A stretch of 64,000 nucleotides of DNA, taken from positions 1 through 64,000 of the forward strand of contig CAZUDO010000085.1 in NCBI GenBank assembly GCA_964618895.1, read 5' to 3'. The position numbers and the translations under genes are program-made. The number at the start of each line of letters is the position of its first letter. Position 1 is the stretch's first letter. Under the pieces are notes generated by a model. The model was not told the origin of the DNA. It searched no databases and saw nothing but the letters and a program-made list of their open reading frames with translations. Positions 50,829 to 59,359 of the stretch are shown piece by piece. Source of the stretch: CAZUDO01 sp964618895 (lineage in GTDB: Bacteria; Desulfobacterota; Binatia; DP-6).

Positions 50829-51638
50829 CTACGGAATACCGCGTTCGAGTTGGCGCTGCGTGAACAGGTCGTCGGCGAGGCCGGCGTTGTAGCGCACGTC
50901 GGACACCTCGACCTCCGTGCGGGCGTTCTTGCGCAGGTCCGTCATGTCGAGGAGGTGCGCGGTGGGGATCGGCCCGATGTCGACGATGCGGGACAGAGAG
51001 AGGCGCTTCATCGCCTCGTCCTGCTGGTCGAAGAAGTCGAGACGGCGTGCGACGAGCTTGTCCTTGTCGAGAAAGAGTACGATCCGCCCGTACGACATGC
51101 CGTCCTGCTTGGGGCGGAAGGCGATCTTGTGGCAGGCGGTGCCGTCGATGATCTCCTCGCCGTCGAGCGAGCTTGTGGCGTCGTCCTCGGTCCAGCGCTG
51201 GATCTCGGCCAGGATCTCGAGGTCCCGGTAGCTGAAGGCCGTTCCCATGAAGCTCTCGTCACGCCCTTGGGCTGTGATGCGGCGCGTACGCTTGAGTTCG
51301 GGGAGGTAGAGCCACTGGTCGTCGTCGCTCCTCGGGTGTCCCCACTGCAGGAAACCGGTACCTTTGACCTCGGCCGGGGTGAGGAAGAACGACAGCGACT
51401 TGTCTTCGTCGCCGGGGTAGCGCTTGTCGAAGATATGCATGTCGCGACGGCGCTCGCCGCCGCGCCCGTCGAGGATGCGGAGGCCGAGCTTCTGGCTGCG
51501 ATCGATCCAGTGGCGAGTGGTGTCGTCGAGTGACCGCACCTGGTCGAGGATCGCCCGGGCCGTGCCGCCGCTGGCCGGGTCCGGCGAGGTCCCCTGCCAG
51601 ACCACGAGCGACAGCGTGAGCAGCGCCAGCCGCGTCAT
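50829..51638 (-). CDS. Outer-membrane lipoprotein-sorting-like protein (LolA-like fold)
   Basis: A 269-residue exported protein (signal TRLALLTLSLVVWQGTSPDP, ATG 51638). DKSLSFFLTPAEVKGTGFLQ, QWLYLPELKRTRRITAQGRD and ESFMGTAFSYRDLE are the signature of the uncharacterised LolA-like (DUF4292-type) group often next to RND/MMPL transporters. None is adjacent here. Converges on the CDP-alcohol transferase. Confidence 0.8.
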   Translation of the reverse strand: MTRLALLTLSLVVWQGTSPDPASGGTARAILDQVRSLDDTTRHWIDRSQKLGLRILDGRGGERRRDMHIFDKRYPGDEDKSLSFFLTPAEVKGTGFLQWGHPRSDDDQWLYLPELKRTRRITAQGRDESFMGTAFSYRDLEILAEIQRWTEDDATSSLDGEEIIDGTACHKIAFRPKQDGMSYGRIVLFLDKDKLVARRLDFFDQQDEAMKRLSLSRIVDIGPIPTAHLLDMTDLRKNARTEVEVSDVRYNAGLADDLFTQRQLERGIP

Positions 51639-51702
51639 GGCCGCCCCATACGATCGGCGCGCCCGCGAAGTCAATCGATGTGCGCCCGAGCTTCATGGTC
51701 AT

Positions 51703-51731
51703 TTGACAGCTGCAACCCTGGAGAGTACCTT
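51703..51731 (+). promoter_or_regulatory. Probable promoter upstream of the SH3-like gene
   Basis: TTGACA (51703-51708) and TACCTT (51726-51731) are exactly 17 bases apart, about 130 bases ahead of ATG 51861. The -10 element equals that at 968-973. The region 51639-51860 otherwise holds no gene. Confidence 0.45.
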
Positions 51732-51860
51732 CCAAATCGGCCCGTTTGGCGGATTGTGTCGGCCCCGGGCCGTCGCGACGCTGGAAGCGGTCCCACCGCC
51801 TCGCGGCTATAGCCTCCGCGTGGTCGGCGCCTGAGTCAGGCTGCGACCCAGGAGGTAGTG

Positions 51861-52478
51861 ATGTCTTTTCCGCGGGGGCCCGGTACCCGGTCGTTTGCCC
51901 GTGTCGGGCCGTCTCGTGGCGAGAACGGTCCCGTGCTTGCGGTCGGGTGGCAGGCCATCGTCACCGGTCGGGCCGGCGCGGCGAGCAGTGTCGTCCTGAC
52001 GGACGACGACGGTACCACCCCCCTGGGGACACTGGCGGCCGGGCTCGAGGTCGAGATCCTCGCCTGGCGCCCCTACGGTGCGAACGGTACGCGCTACCGG
52101 GTCCTGTCACGCAAGGGGGGGATCGAAGGCTGGATCGGCGCCGCAAGTCTGACCGCGTCGCGTCCGCTACCACCCCCGAAGCGGCCTGCGCCGGCCGCGC
52201 CCCCTGCCCGCCGCACGCCGGCCGGGCCCCCTGCTCGCCGCACGTCGGTCGGGCCGCATCCGGTGGCGGTGGCCGCGCCCTCTGCCCGCCGCACGTCGGT
52301 CGGGCCGCATTCGGTGGCGGTGGCCGCGCCCTCTGCCCGCCGCACGTCGGTCGGGCCGCATCCGGTGGCGATGGTCGCGCCGCGCCCGGCCGCAGCCCCC
52401 GCCGCCGGGCGCCGGGTGCCCGTCAAAGCGGCCAAGGCCGTCAAGCCCCCGGCGAGCGGCGCGACCCGGAAGAGGTGA
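51861..52478 (+). CDS. SH3-like domain protein with 17-residue tandem repeats
   Basis: A 205-residue protein (ATG 51861 after AGGAGG). Residues about 30-95 (GWQAIVTGRAGAASSVVLTD, LGTLAAGLEVEILAWRPYG, RYRVLSRKGGIEGWIGAASL) look like a bacterial SH3 domain. Then come three copies of a 17-residue unit (SVGPHPVAVAAPSARRT type) and a Lys/Ala/Pro tail. No signal peptide, so it is probably cytosolic. Five bases upstream of a zinc-ribbon gene. Confidence 0.65.
   Translation: MSFPRGPGTRSFARVGPSRGENGPVLAVGWQAIVTGRAGAASSVVLTDDDGTTPLGTLAAGLEVEILAWRPYGANGTRYRVLSRKGGIEGWIGAASLTASRPLPPPKRPAPAAPPARRTPAGPPARRTSVGPHPVAVAAPSARRTSVGPHSVAVAAPSARRTSVGPHPVAMVAPRPAAAPAAGRRVPVKAAKAVKPPASGATRKR
52233..52385 (+). repeat. 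Three tandem 51-base repeats inside the SH3-like gene
   Basis: Units at 52233-52283, 52284-52334 and 52335-52385 are nearly identical (CGCCGCACGTCGGTCGGGCC shared), each encoding ARRTSVGPHPVAVAAPS with single-residue changes (HS, AMVAP). In frame; likely length-polymorphic. Confidence 0.85.
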
Positions 52479-52483
52479 TTCCC

Positions 52484-52684
52484 ATGGCATCAGCACGATT
52501 CGGTCCTTGTCCCCATTGCCACGTCTCGCTCTCCTTTTTGGAGGGTGTCAGCGGCAGCAACATGAACCCGAAGTGCCCGACCTGTCGGACGGTGGTGGCG
52601 GTATCGAGGGCGACCTTTCTGATGGCGGATCACTCGCGCCTCTCATTGGGGGCGAAGGCACCCAAAGCCGTCAAACCCGGGTGA
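52484..52684 (+). CDS. Small zinc-ribbon protein
   Basis: A 66-residue protein with CPHCHV and CPTCRTVV, a C4 zinc ribbon, and a basic end (GAKAPKAVKPG) similar in composition to the SH3-like protein's tail. Its TGA overlaps the GTG of the next gene. Unknown function; the trio looks like an operon. Confidence 0.65.
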   Translation: MASARFGPCPHCHVSLSFLEGVSGSNMNPKCPTCRTVVAVSRATFLMADHSRLSLGAKAPKAVKPG

Positions 52685-52902
52685 CCGCGCCCCGGACGAT
52701 GAGAGCAACCGGTCGGGTTGCGCCCTGCGACAACCTGAACCATCGCCGGCGCGATGCCCCCGTCGGTCACTGCCCGAAGTGCGGAGGCGTCGTGAACGCA
52801 CAATTCGCCGGCCGCACGTGCTCGGAGAGCCACCACGCCATCGCGCGGCGTCGGCAGAACGTGTTCTGCGTCGATTGTGGCGCGCGATTGATCGGGCGCT
52901 AG
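52681..52902 (+). CDS. Small zinc-ribbon protein (Cys/His-rich)
   Basis: A 73-residue protein, GTG 52681 (GTGA overlap), with APCDNLNHRRRDAPVGHCPKCGGVVN, TCSESHH and VFCVDCGARLI. The metal ligand pattern suggests two zinc sites. Unknown function. ATG at 52699 is an alternative start. Confidence 0.6.
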   Translation: MTAPRTMRATGRVAPCDNLNHRRRDAPVGHCPKCGGVVNAQFAGRTCSESHHAIARRRQNVFCVDCGARLIGR

Positions 52903-53027
52903 CCCGCGCTGCGAGCGCTGTCATGCTGCGGTGCGTCGGTGCCGCAACATTCTGATAGCTATGGGCTACAGAAGCATGATAGGGGCGCACGAATTGCGTC
53001 CGCGAGGGGCGCGGCGCACCCAGGGTC

Positions 53028-53305
53028 GACGGCGAGTATCTCTCGCAAGCCTGGAACGCGGACATCGAAGTGGTCCGGCGGTGCAAGTCGGGCGCCGTCG
53101 CCTCCGACATCTAAACGTGCACCTGGCGAACGCCAGCACGAGCTACGACTACATCCAGTCCGACAACACCCACCCCACCTACACCGGCTCGACGGTGTTC
53201 CTGGGGCTCATCGGCGGTAGCGGCTCGGGGTCGGGCGCGCCCAACTACAACGGCAGCCAGATCGTGGGCTGGGCGCTGTCCGTCTACAACCCCGCCACGC
53301 CGTGA
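53028..53305 (+). pseudogene. SGNH/GDSL hydrolase C-terminal remnant
   Basis: VDGEYLSQAWNADIEVVRRC is followed by a stop (TAA 53112), then in another frame NVHLANASTSYDYIQSDNTH and PTYTGSTVFLGLIGG. The SDNTHPTYTG block holds the Asp/His of the GDSL-esterase triad. The catalytic serine part is missing. A dead fragment. Confidence 0.55.
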
Positions 53306-53309
53306 GCGC

Positions 53310-54158
53310 TCACCAGGGCGCGAACCGCAGCAGGAGCAGGAGCGGTACGCCCGCGTAGTAGAGCCACCAACAGGCAGTCTCCGCGGCCCGTCGCACCCTC
53401 GCCGCGCGCGAGGGTGCGACGTGGGCCGCGCCGAGCGCCACCGCTTCCGCGAGGCCGCGCCAGACGCCGGCCCAGAGCACGAGGCAGATCGACACCGTGC
53501 CCCAGTGGATCGCGAAGTCGATCAGGTACGCCCGCGGGCCGAGCAGGTAGTACTCGCCGAGCGGCCCGCCGTAGGCGATGTGCTGGTGGACATTGAAGAG
53601 CGGTGCCGTGGGCAGAAGCCCGAACAGCGGGTACTTCGCCACCCAGCGGTACCACGGCCATCGTCCCGTCGCAGCCCGGGCGTGTGCGTGGGCCAGGGCC
53701 GGCTCCGAGGCGGGGTCGCCGGCGTGTCCGAGCGCCTGGACGAGGGCGAGCGGGTCGTCGGTTTCAATGCTCCACGCGAGCCGCCGCCCCGAGCGCAGAT
53801 GAAGCGACAGCCCGGGGCCGGGGAGGGGAAGGGCCCACGGCACGACGCGCGCGATGGCCGTGAGCGGGACCTCGAAGCGGCGATCGCGCCGGGCGATGAC
53901 GAGCGCCCCGTTTGCCACCGCAATCTCGGCGCCGAGGGCGCGTCGCAGCATCCAGGCTCCGAGTGCGGGGGCCACCGCGGCGAGCGCGAACAGGCGCATC
54001 AACAGCGCCGGCGTGACCGGGGGGTCGGTGGCAGCGACGAGCAGGAACAGGAGGCCGGGCAGGCTCGCGCCCGCGACCGCCACCAGCGCTGCGCGCACGA
54101 TGCGCACGGGCGTCCCGTAGGCGGCAACGTGCAGGTCGGTCGGTCGGGAAGACGACAT
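53310..54158 (-). CDS. Membrane protein, unknown
   Basis: A 282-residue protein with two N-terminal transmembrane helices (IVRAALVAVAGASLPGLLFLL, LMRLFALAAVAPALGAWMLR), a PH-like soluble part (GALVIARRDRRFEVPLTAIARV) and two C-terminal helices. FNVHQHIAYGGPLGEYYLLG may be a conserved motif. No family was recognised. Convergent with the GDSL remnant and divergent from the gene at 54198. Confidence 0.6.
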   Translation of the reverse strand: MSSSRPTDLHVAAYGTPVRIVRAALVAVAGASLPGLLFLLVAATDPPVTPALLMRLFALAAVAPALGAWMLRRALGAEIAVANGALVIARRDRRFEVPLTAIARVVPWALPLPGPGLSLHLRSGRRLAWSIETDDPLALVQALGHAGDPASEPALAHAHARAATGRWPWYRWVAKYPLFGLLPTAPLFNVHQHIAYGGPLGEYYLLGPRAYLIDFAIHWGTVSICLVLWAGVWRGLAEAVALGAAHVAPSRAARVRRAAETACWWLYYAGVPLLLLLRFAPW

Positions 54159-54197
54159 GGACGATGGCGGCGTGCCCGTATAACATCCCCGGCGGCG

Positions 54198-54863
54198 ATG
54201 GCGAGGGAGCCGCGACCGAGCGCCGTGCGCATCGACGGCGACGGCATCCGCATCCACGACAACGTCGCCGTGCGGCGGGTGGTGCGCCTGGTGGCGGTCG
54301 CGGGCGGCCTGGTCGTCGCGGCGACGGTCGTTGGCGTCCTGCTCATCCGGCGTGCTCCCGGGGCGAGCGCCCCCGTGTCATCGTCAGGGGTGTCCCCGGG
54401 TGCGCCTGCGGGTGCGGCCGGCGCGCCCGCGTCGTCACCCGTCGCGGCGCCGTTGAAGCCGGTCGCGGTGGTGCGCCGGAAGACGGGGCGCGACGTCGGG
54501 TCACCCGCACCACCTGCGCCGGTCGATGCCACCGAGGCGATCCTGGCGCTGCGCGCCGCTGGCGAGACCGGAGGCATCGCCGCCTTCGGCCTTCCCGGCA
54601 CCGACCCGCCCAAGCCCGGCATCGTGGTGCCCGACGATTTCGTTCTGCCGCCCGGCTACGTGCGCCACTTCCAGGTGACCGACGACGGCGAGCAGCTGCC
54701 ACCCATCCTCCTCTTCCATCCGGACTACGAGTTCGTGGACGCGCAGGGGCAGCCGCTGCCGCTGTCCGCGAATCGCATCGTCCCGCTCGAGATGGCGCCT
54801 CCGGGACTGCCGATCCGGATGCTCGAGGTCCCCGCGGCGGGCGCGGCGGGTCGCACGCCCTGA
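54198..54863 (+). CDS. Single-pass membrane protein, unknown
   Basis: A 221-residue protein: basic N terminus, one transmembrane helix (VVRLVAVAGGLVVAATVVGVLLI), an Ala/Pro/Ser-rich linker, then a soluble domain (PGIVVPDDFVLPPGYVRHFQ, ILLFHPDYEFVDAQGQPLPL). Unknown. An in-frame fragment of lnt follows with a 4-base overlap. Confidence 0.6.
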   Translation: MAREPRPSAVRIDGDGIRIHDNVAVRRVVRLVAVAGGLVVAATVVGVLLIRRAPGASAPVSSSGVSPGAPAGAAGAPASSPVAAPLKPVAVVRRKTGRDVGSPAPPAPVDATEAILALRAAGETGGIAAFGLPGTDPPKPGIVVPDDFVLPPGYVRHFQVTDDGEQLPPILLFHPDYEFVDAQGQPLPLSANRIVPLEMAPPGLPIRMLEVPAAGAAGRTP

Positions 54864-55083
54864 CGGCGGCGACCCTCGCCGCACGGCTCGCGGCGGGCGG
54901 CGCGGTGGTCGCGACCGCGCTCGCGTACGGGCTCGTCGCCCGCTTCACGTGGCCCTGGGCCGTTCTCGCCTGGGTGGGGCTGGTGCCGTGGCTCGTCGTG
55001 CTCGACCGGACGGCGTCGCTCGGCGGGACGGTCGCGGTCGCGCTCGGGTTGAGCGTGGTGTTCGTGGTGGCGGTGTTCGACGC
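54860..55083 (+). pseudogene. Apolipoprotein N-acyltransferase N-terminal fragment
   Basis: Encodes LARLAAGG-type helix, then ARFTWPWAVLAWVGLVPWLV and VLDRTASLGGTVAVALGLSV, the first two helices of Lnt. At 55083 it fuses abruptly to an aldehyde dehydrogenase fragment in another frame. The catalytic nitrilase domain is missing. Confidence 0.55.
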
Positions 55084-55349
55084 ACGTGGCCGTGACCGCG
55101 GCGGTGGCACGCATGAACGACACCGACTACGGCCTGACGGCCGCGGTCTACACGCCCGCCCGCGCCCGCGCCGAGCGCCTGCTGGCGCAGGTGAACACCG
55201 GCACCGCGTACTGGAACTGCTGCGACCGGGTGAGCCCGCGCCTGCCGTGGACCGGGCGGGGCGCCTCCGGGCTCGGCGTCACGCTCGCGCGGGAGGGGAT
55301 TGCGGCCTTCGTGCGCCCGAAGGCGTGGCACCTGCGGGCGCCGGCGTAA
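55084..55349 (+). pseudogene. Aldehyde dehydrogenase C-terminal fragment
   Basis: Encodes AVARMNDTDYGLTAAVYTPA, RARAERLLAQVNTGTAYWNC and CDRVSPRLPWTGRGASGLG, the last 85 residues of NAD aldehyde dehydrogenases, ending in AFVRPKAWHLR. The catalytic Cys/Glu domain is missing. A chimeric junction with the lnt fragment marks an old deletion or rearrangement. Confidence 0.6.
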
Positions 55350-55399
55350 CGCACGGGTCGGCTCTTCACGGACCACCACGCGCGGGCTAGAAGGTCCGC

Positions 55400-56119
55400 A
55401 TGTCGAACGACCTGCACGAGCTCGTACTGTCGGCGCCGGGGAAGAACGCGCTCGGCACCGCCATGATGGAGCGCTTGCTGGCCCAGGTCCGCGCCGCAGG
55501 AGGTCGCCCCCTGCTCGTGATCGGGGCCGGTGGCGCGTTCTCCGCCGGGCTCGATCTGAAGGAGGTCGCGACGCTCGATCCGCCCGGCATGACCCGCTTG
55601 CTCGAGCTGCTCGACGCGGTCGTCGACGCGTTGTTCGGGTACCCCGGACCGACCGTCGCCTGCGTAAACGGGCACGCCATCGCCGGGGGCTGCATCCTGG
55701 CGCTGTGCTGTGACCTGCGTGTGGCGACCGACGACCCGGCGGCACGCATCGGCCTCAACGAGGTGGCGCTGGGGCTCGAGTTCCCGCCCAAGCTGCTCGC
55801 GCTCGTCCGGCGTCGGGTTCCGCCGCGTGCGCTCGATCACGTCGTGCTCGAAGGAGGGCTCTACGATCCCCGTACGGCGCTCCAGCTCGGGCTGGTCGAC
55901 GAGGTGGTCGCCGACGCCCCGATGGTCGCGCGCGCGCGCCTCGCGCGTCTGGCGGCGCACCCACGCGCCGGATATGTGGCCACGAAGCGGGCGCTTCGTG
56001 ACGGGGCCCTGGCGCTGTCCGAGGCCGACCGGCGGTACTTCCACGACGTGATCGTGCCCGCATGGTGCGCGCCGGAGACGAAAGAACGCGTGCGCGCGGC
56101 GCTGGCGCCGCGGCGATGA
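55400..56119 (+). CDS. Enoyl-CoA hydratase/isomerase family protein
   Basis: A 239-residue crotonase: LVLSAPGKNALGTAMMERLL, AFSAGLDLKEVATLDP, and HAIAGGCILALCCDLRVATD form the two oxyanion loops; NEVALGLEFPPK follows. It is short and lacks the canonical catalytic Glu pair, so isomerase or hydrolase activity is possible. Its TGA overlaps the ATG of the GH3 gene. Confidence 0.82.
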   Translation: MSNDLHELVLSAPGKNALGTAMMERLLAQVRAAGGRPLLVIGAGGAFSAGLDLKEVATLDPPGMTRLLELLDAVVDALFGYPGPTVACVNGHAIAGGCILALCCDLRVATDDPAARIGLNEVALGLEFPPKLLALVRRRVPPRALDHVVLEGGLYDPRTALQLGLVDEVVADAPMVARARLARLAAHPRAGYVATKRALRDGALALSEADRRYFHDVIVPAWCAPETKERVRAALAPRR

Positions 56120-58902
56120 CTTCCGGCACGCTCGCGCCGCGTCGCCCGCCGGTGGTCGTGCTCGCCGTCCTGTGGCCCATGCTCGTCGGCGAGCGGGTGG
56201 GCGCCGCGGTCCTCGCCGGCGCCGCGCGCTCGTGCGAGCGGGCGGTCGAGAAGGCCGGCGCACGCGCGTTCGACGATGTCTTGTCCGCACTTTCCCGTTG
56301 TCAGCACCGGGTAGCGCGCGACGGGGGCAGATCGTGTCTCGACACGCCCGCGCCGCAGGCCGCGCGCACGGTGGTCGCACGGCGGCTGGCGCGGCGGCTC
56401 GGCGCGCGCTGCGACGATGCGGCCGTGACCGCCCTCGGTTTCGGCGGGGAGTGCGCCGGGAGCCGCACCGTCGCCGAGCTGATCCGGTGCGTGCGCGGGA
56501 GCTACGAGGCAGAGGCGCTCCGGCTGATGGCGGTGGCGGCCGCGACCACGACCGCGTTGCCCGCCGACGCCCGGCGGTGCCAGGCCGCTGCTGTCGACGC
56601 GGTCGCGCAGGTGACGGCGCGCCGCCTACGCGCGATCGCGGCCTGCAAGCGCCGGCCGCCGCGCGACTTGCCGCCGGGCACCGACTGCGCGCACGCGCCC
56701 GTCGTCGCGGGGCGGATCGCGCGCCTGCGTGCCGGTGCGACGGCGCGCATCACCGCCCGCTGCGGTGCCACCGCCCGTGCCACCGCCCGCTTCGGTCCCC
56801 CGTGCGACACGCCCCCCGATGGCGCCGGGCTGGCGGCCTGTCTGCTCGCCGCCGCCGATGCGGCCGGCGACGCGCTCGCGGTCGCCGCCCATCGCGACCG
56901 GAGCTTCTGCGGCGACGCCGCCGACCGGGTCGAGGCCCGCATCGACGGGCTGCTCGCCCGCATGACGCCGGCCGAGAAGGCCGAGCAGATGCACGGCGTC
57001 CGGTTCGAGCGCGGCTGGCGCACGCCGGCCAATGCCGCGCAGGGCCTTCCGGGGCTCGGCATGCTCGACGGTCCGCGGGGCGCGTCGTTCCTCCTCGGCA
57101 CGGCGACCACGTTCCCGGTCGCGATCGCGCGCGCCGCCACGTTCGACGTGGCGCTCGAGGAGCGCATCGGGGAGGCGATCGGGACCGAGGTGCGCGCCAA
57201 GGGCGCCGACGTGCTGCTCGCGCCGGTGCTCAACATCGTCCGCCACCCGCGCGGTGGGCGGACGCAGGAGAGCTACGGCGAGGACACCGTGCTGCTCGGC
57301 GAGATGGGCACGGCGTTCGTGCGCGGCGCCCAGCGGCGGGTGATCGCCAGTCCCAAGCACTTCGCCGCCAACTCGATCGAAAACACCCGCCAGGTGCTCG
57401 ACGTGCGGATCGACGAGCGCACGTTGCGCGAGGTGTATCTGCCGCACTTCCGCCGTGTCGTCGAGCGCGGGCGGGCGGCCTCCCTGATGACGGCGTACAA
57501 TCAGGTGAACGGGGCGTTCTGCGCCGAGAACGTGCATTTGCTGCACGACCTGCTCGAGGGCGAGTGGCGCTTTCGCGGGTTCGTCGAGTCCGACTGGCTG
57601 GTCGGCACCCACAGCACCGTTCCGTCGCTCGCGGCGGGGCTCGACATCGAGATGCCGTTCCCGCGCTTCTACGGCCAGCCCGTGGTGGACGCCGTGGCGG
57701 CGACCCCCGCGCTCGCGGCGACCGTCGACGACGCGGTGCGCGGCATCCTGCGCGTGCAGCTCTGCTTCCGCCTGGATACCAACCCGGCGATGCTCGACCC
57801 GGCCGCGGTCGAGACCTCGGCGCACCGGGCGTTGGCGCGCGAGGCTGCCCGCGAGAGCCTGGTCCTCCTTACCAACGACGGCGGGACGCTTCCCTTCGAC
57901 CGGAGCCGGCTGCGCTCGCTCGTCGTGGTCGGGGAGCTGGCGGCCGTCCCCAACGTGGGCGACGCCGGCAGCAGTAGGGTGAGTTCGTCGAACGTCGTCA
58001 CCGTGCTCGACGGCATCGCGGCGGCCGCCGGGGCGGTCCCGGTCACGCACGTCCCCAGGCCGGCCCTGTCGCCCGCCGACGCGGCGGCGGTGGCGGCCGC
58101 CGACGCGGCGATCGTCGTGGTCGGGCTCACGTCGGCCGATGAGGGCGAGGGGCAGATCACGCACGGCGACCGCGACTCGCTCGTTCTCCCCCGCAGCCAG
58201 GACGCCCTGGTGACCGCCGTCGCGGCGCTGAACGCGCGCACCGTGGTCGTGCTGGTGGGAGGCGGGCCGGTTCTGATGCCGTGGGTCGATGCGGTGCCGG
58301 CGATCCTGGTGGCGTGGTACCCCGGGCAGGAGGGCGGGCACGCGCTCGCCGACGTGCTCTTCGGCGAGGTAGCGCCGTCGGGCAAGCTGCCGCTGTCGTT
58401 CCCGGTGGCCGAGGCGGATCTGCCGCCGTTCGACCCGCTGAGCCCCGTCGTCACCTACGACTACTTCCACGGCTACCGTCACCTCGACCGCGAGGGACGG
58501 GCGCCGCTCTTCCCGTTCGGTCACGGGCTCTCGTACACGACCTTCGCCTACGCCAACGTGACCGTGACCCCCGCCGCCGTACCTGCGGGCGGCCACGTGC
58601 GGGTCACCGCCGAGGTGACGAACGCGGGCCAGGTGGCCGGCGCCGAGGTGGTGCAGCTCTACGTCGGCGCGCAGGGCTCGCGCGTCGAGCGCGCCCGGAA
58701 GGAGCTGAAGGCGTTCACGCGCATCCACCTGGCACCGGGCGAGACGCGATCGGTGGCGTTCGACCTGCCGACGGCCGACCTCGCCTTCTGGGATGTGACG
58801 GCGGGCCGGTGGGAGATCGAAGCCGTCGACTACGACGTACGCGTCGGCGGATCGTCGGCAGCCTTGACGCCGCCGGCGACGTTCCAGGTGACGCCGGATT
58901 GA
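56116..58902 (+). CDS. Secreted GH3 beta-glucosidase-like protein with Cys-rich N-terminal module
   Basis: A 928-residue exported protein. After a signal-like start (PVVVLAVLWPMLVGERVGAA), residues about 30-275 form a Cys-rich helical module (CERAVEKAGARAFDDVLSAL, CQHRVARDGGRSCLDTP, CQAAAVDAVAQVTARRLRAI) of unknown function. The GH3 domains follow: PKHFAANSIENTRQV, the nucleophile Asp493 in GFVESDW, and the fibronectin-like end (FPFGHGLSYTTFAYANVTVT). ATG 56116 overlaps the crotonase stop. Confidence 0.88.
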   Translation: MTSGTLAPRRPPVVVLAVLWPMLVGERVGAAVLAGAARSCERAVEKAGARAFDDVLSALSRCQHRVARDGGRSCLDTPAPQAARTVVARRLARRLGARCDDAAVTALGFGGECAGSRTVAELIRCVRGSYEAEALRLMAVAAATTTALPADARRCQAAAVDAVAQVTARRLRAIAACKRRPPRDLPPGTDCAHAPVVAGRIARLRAGATARITARCGATARATARFGPPCDTPPDGAGLAACLLAAADAAGDALAVAAHRDRSFCGDAADRVEARIDGLLARMTPAEKAEQMHGVRFERGWRTPANAAQGLPGLGMLDGPRGASFLLGTATTFPVAIARAATFDVALEERIGEAIGTEVRAKGADVLLAPVLNIVRHPRGGRTQESYGEDTVLLGEMGTAFVRGAQRRVIASPKHFAANSIENTRQVLDVRIDERTLREVYLPHFRRVVERGRAASLMTAYNQVNGAFCAENVHLLHDLLEGEWRFRGFVESDWLVGTHSTVPSLAAGLDIEMPFPRFYGQPVVDAVAATPALAATVDDAVRGILRVQLCFRLDTNPAMLDPAAVETSAHRALAREAARESLVLLTNDGGTLPFDRSRLRSLVVVGELAAVPNVGDAGSSRVSSSNVVTVLDGIAAAAGAVPVTHVPRPALSPADAAAVAAADAAIVVVGLTSADEGEGQITHGDRDSLVLPRSQDALVTAVAALNARTVVVLVGGGPVLMPWVDAVPAILVAWYPGQEGGHALADVLFGEVAPSGKLPLSFPVAEADLPPFDPLSPVVTYDYFHGYRHLDREGRAPLFPFGHGLSYTTFAYANVTVTPAAVPAGGHVRVTAEVTNAGQVAGAEVVQLYVGAQGSRVERARKELKAFTRIHLAPGETRSVAFDLPTADLAFWDVTAGRWEIEAVDYDVRVGGSSAALTPPATFQVTPD

Positions 58903-58941
58903 CCCGGCCGGTCGGGCGCGCGCACTCGCGGGTCCGACGTG

Positions 58942-59304
58942 CTAGCCGCCCAGGTCCAGGTCGGTGCTGGTGAGCACCTCGTGCACCTCCAGCACGTTCG
59001 GGCCCGCGAACATCTCCCGCGGCGGCCGGTTCGCGTGCGCCTCCGCGAACGCCGGGCTCTGCGTCCAGGCCACGAAGTTGGCGAAGGTCCGCCACCACGT
59101 CTTGATCTCGTAGTAGCCCTGCAGGTCGGGGTCGTCCACCCACCCGCCACCCTCGTGGTCGAACTTGACCGGGCGGGGGCGATGGACCTCGTTGCGCACG
59201 AAGCCGGGGGCGCGGTCGACCAGATGGACGCGGCGCTTGAAGCGATCCTCGAAGTCGATCTCGTGGCCGCGCGCGACGGGGATGCGATTGGTGACGACGA
59301 TCAT
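58942..59304 (-). CDS. ABM-superfamily (antibiotic biosynthesis monooxygenase/HmoA-like) protein
   Basis: A 120-residue ferredoxin-like fold protein: VTNRIPVARGHEIDFEDRFK, RAPGFVRNEVHRPRPVKFD, YYEIKTWWRTFANFVAWTQS. It resembles haem-degrading or quinol monooxygenases. GAGGAGGGAG precedes ATG 59304. It is divergent from mauB, sharing a 55-base control region. Confidence 0.8.
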   Translation of the reverse strand: MIVVTNRIPVARGHEIDFEDRFKRRVHLVDRAPGFVRNEVHRPRPVKFDHEGGGWVDDPDLQGYYEIKTWWRTFANFVAWTQSPAFAEAHANRPPREMFAGPNVLEVHEVLTSTDLDLGG

Positions 59305-59359
59305 GCTCCCTCCTCTATTACAGCCGGGTTGCCCCATGCTATACGCCGCGCGGTTCCGC

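Noticed and set aside
52233..52385. Possible CRISPR-like array
   Set aside because: Contiguous 51-base in-frame tandem units without spacers; a minisatellite.
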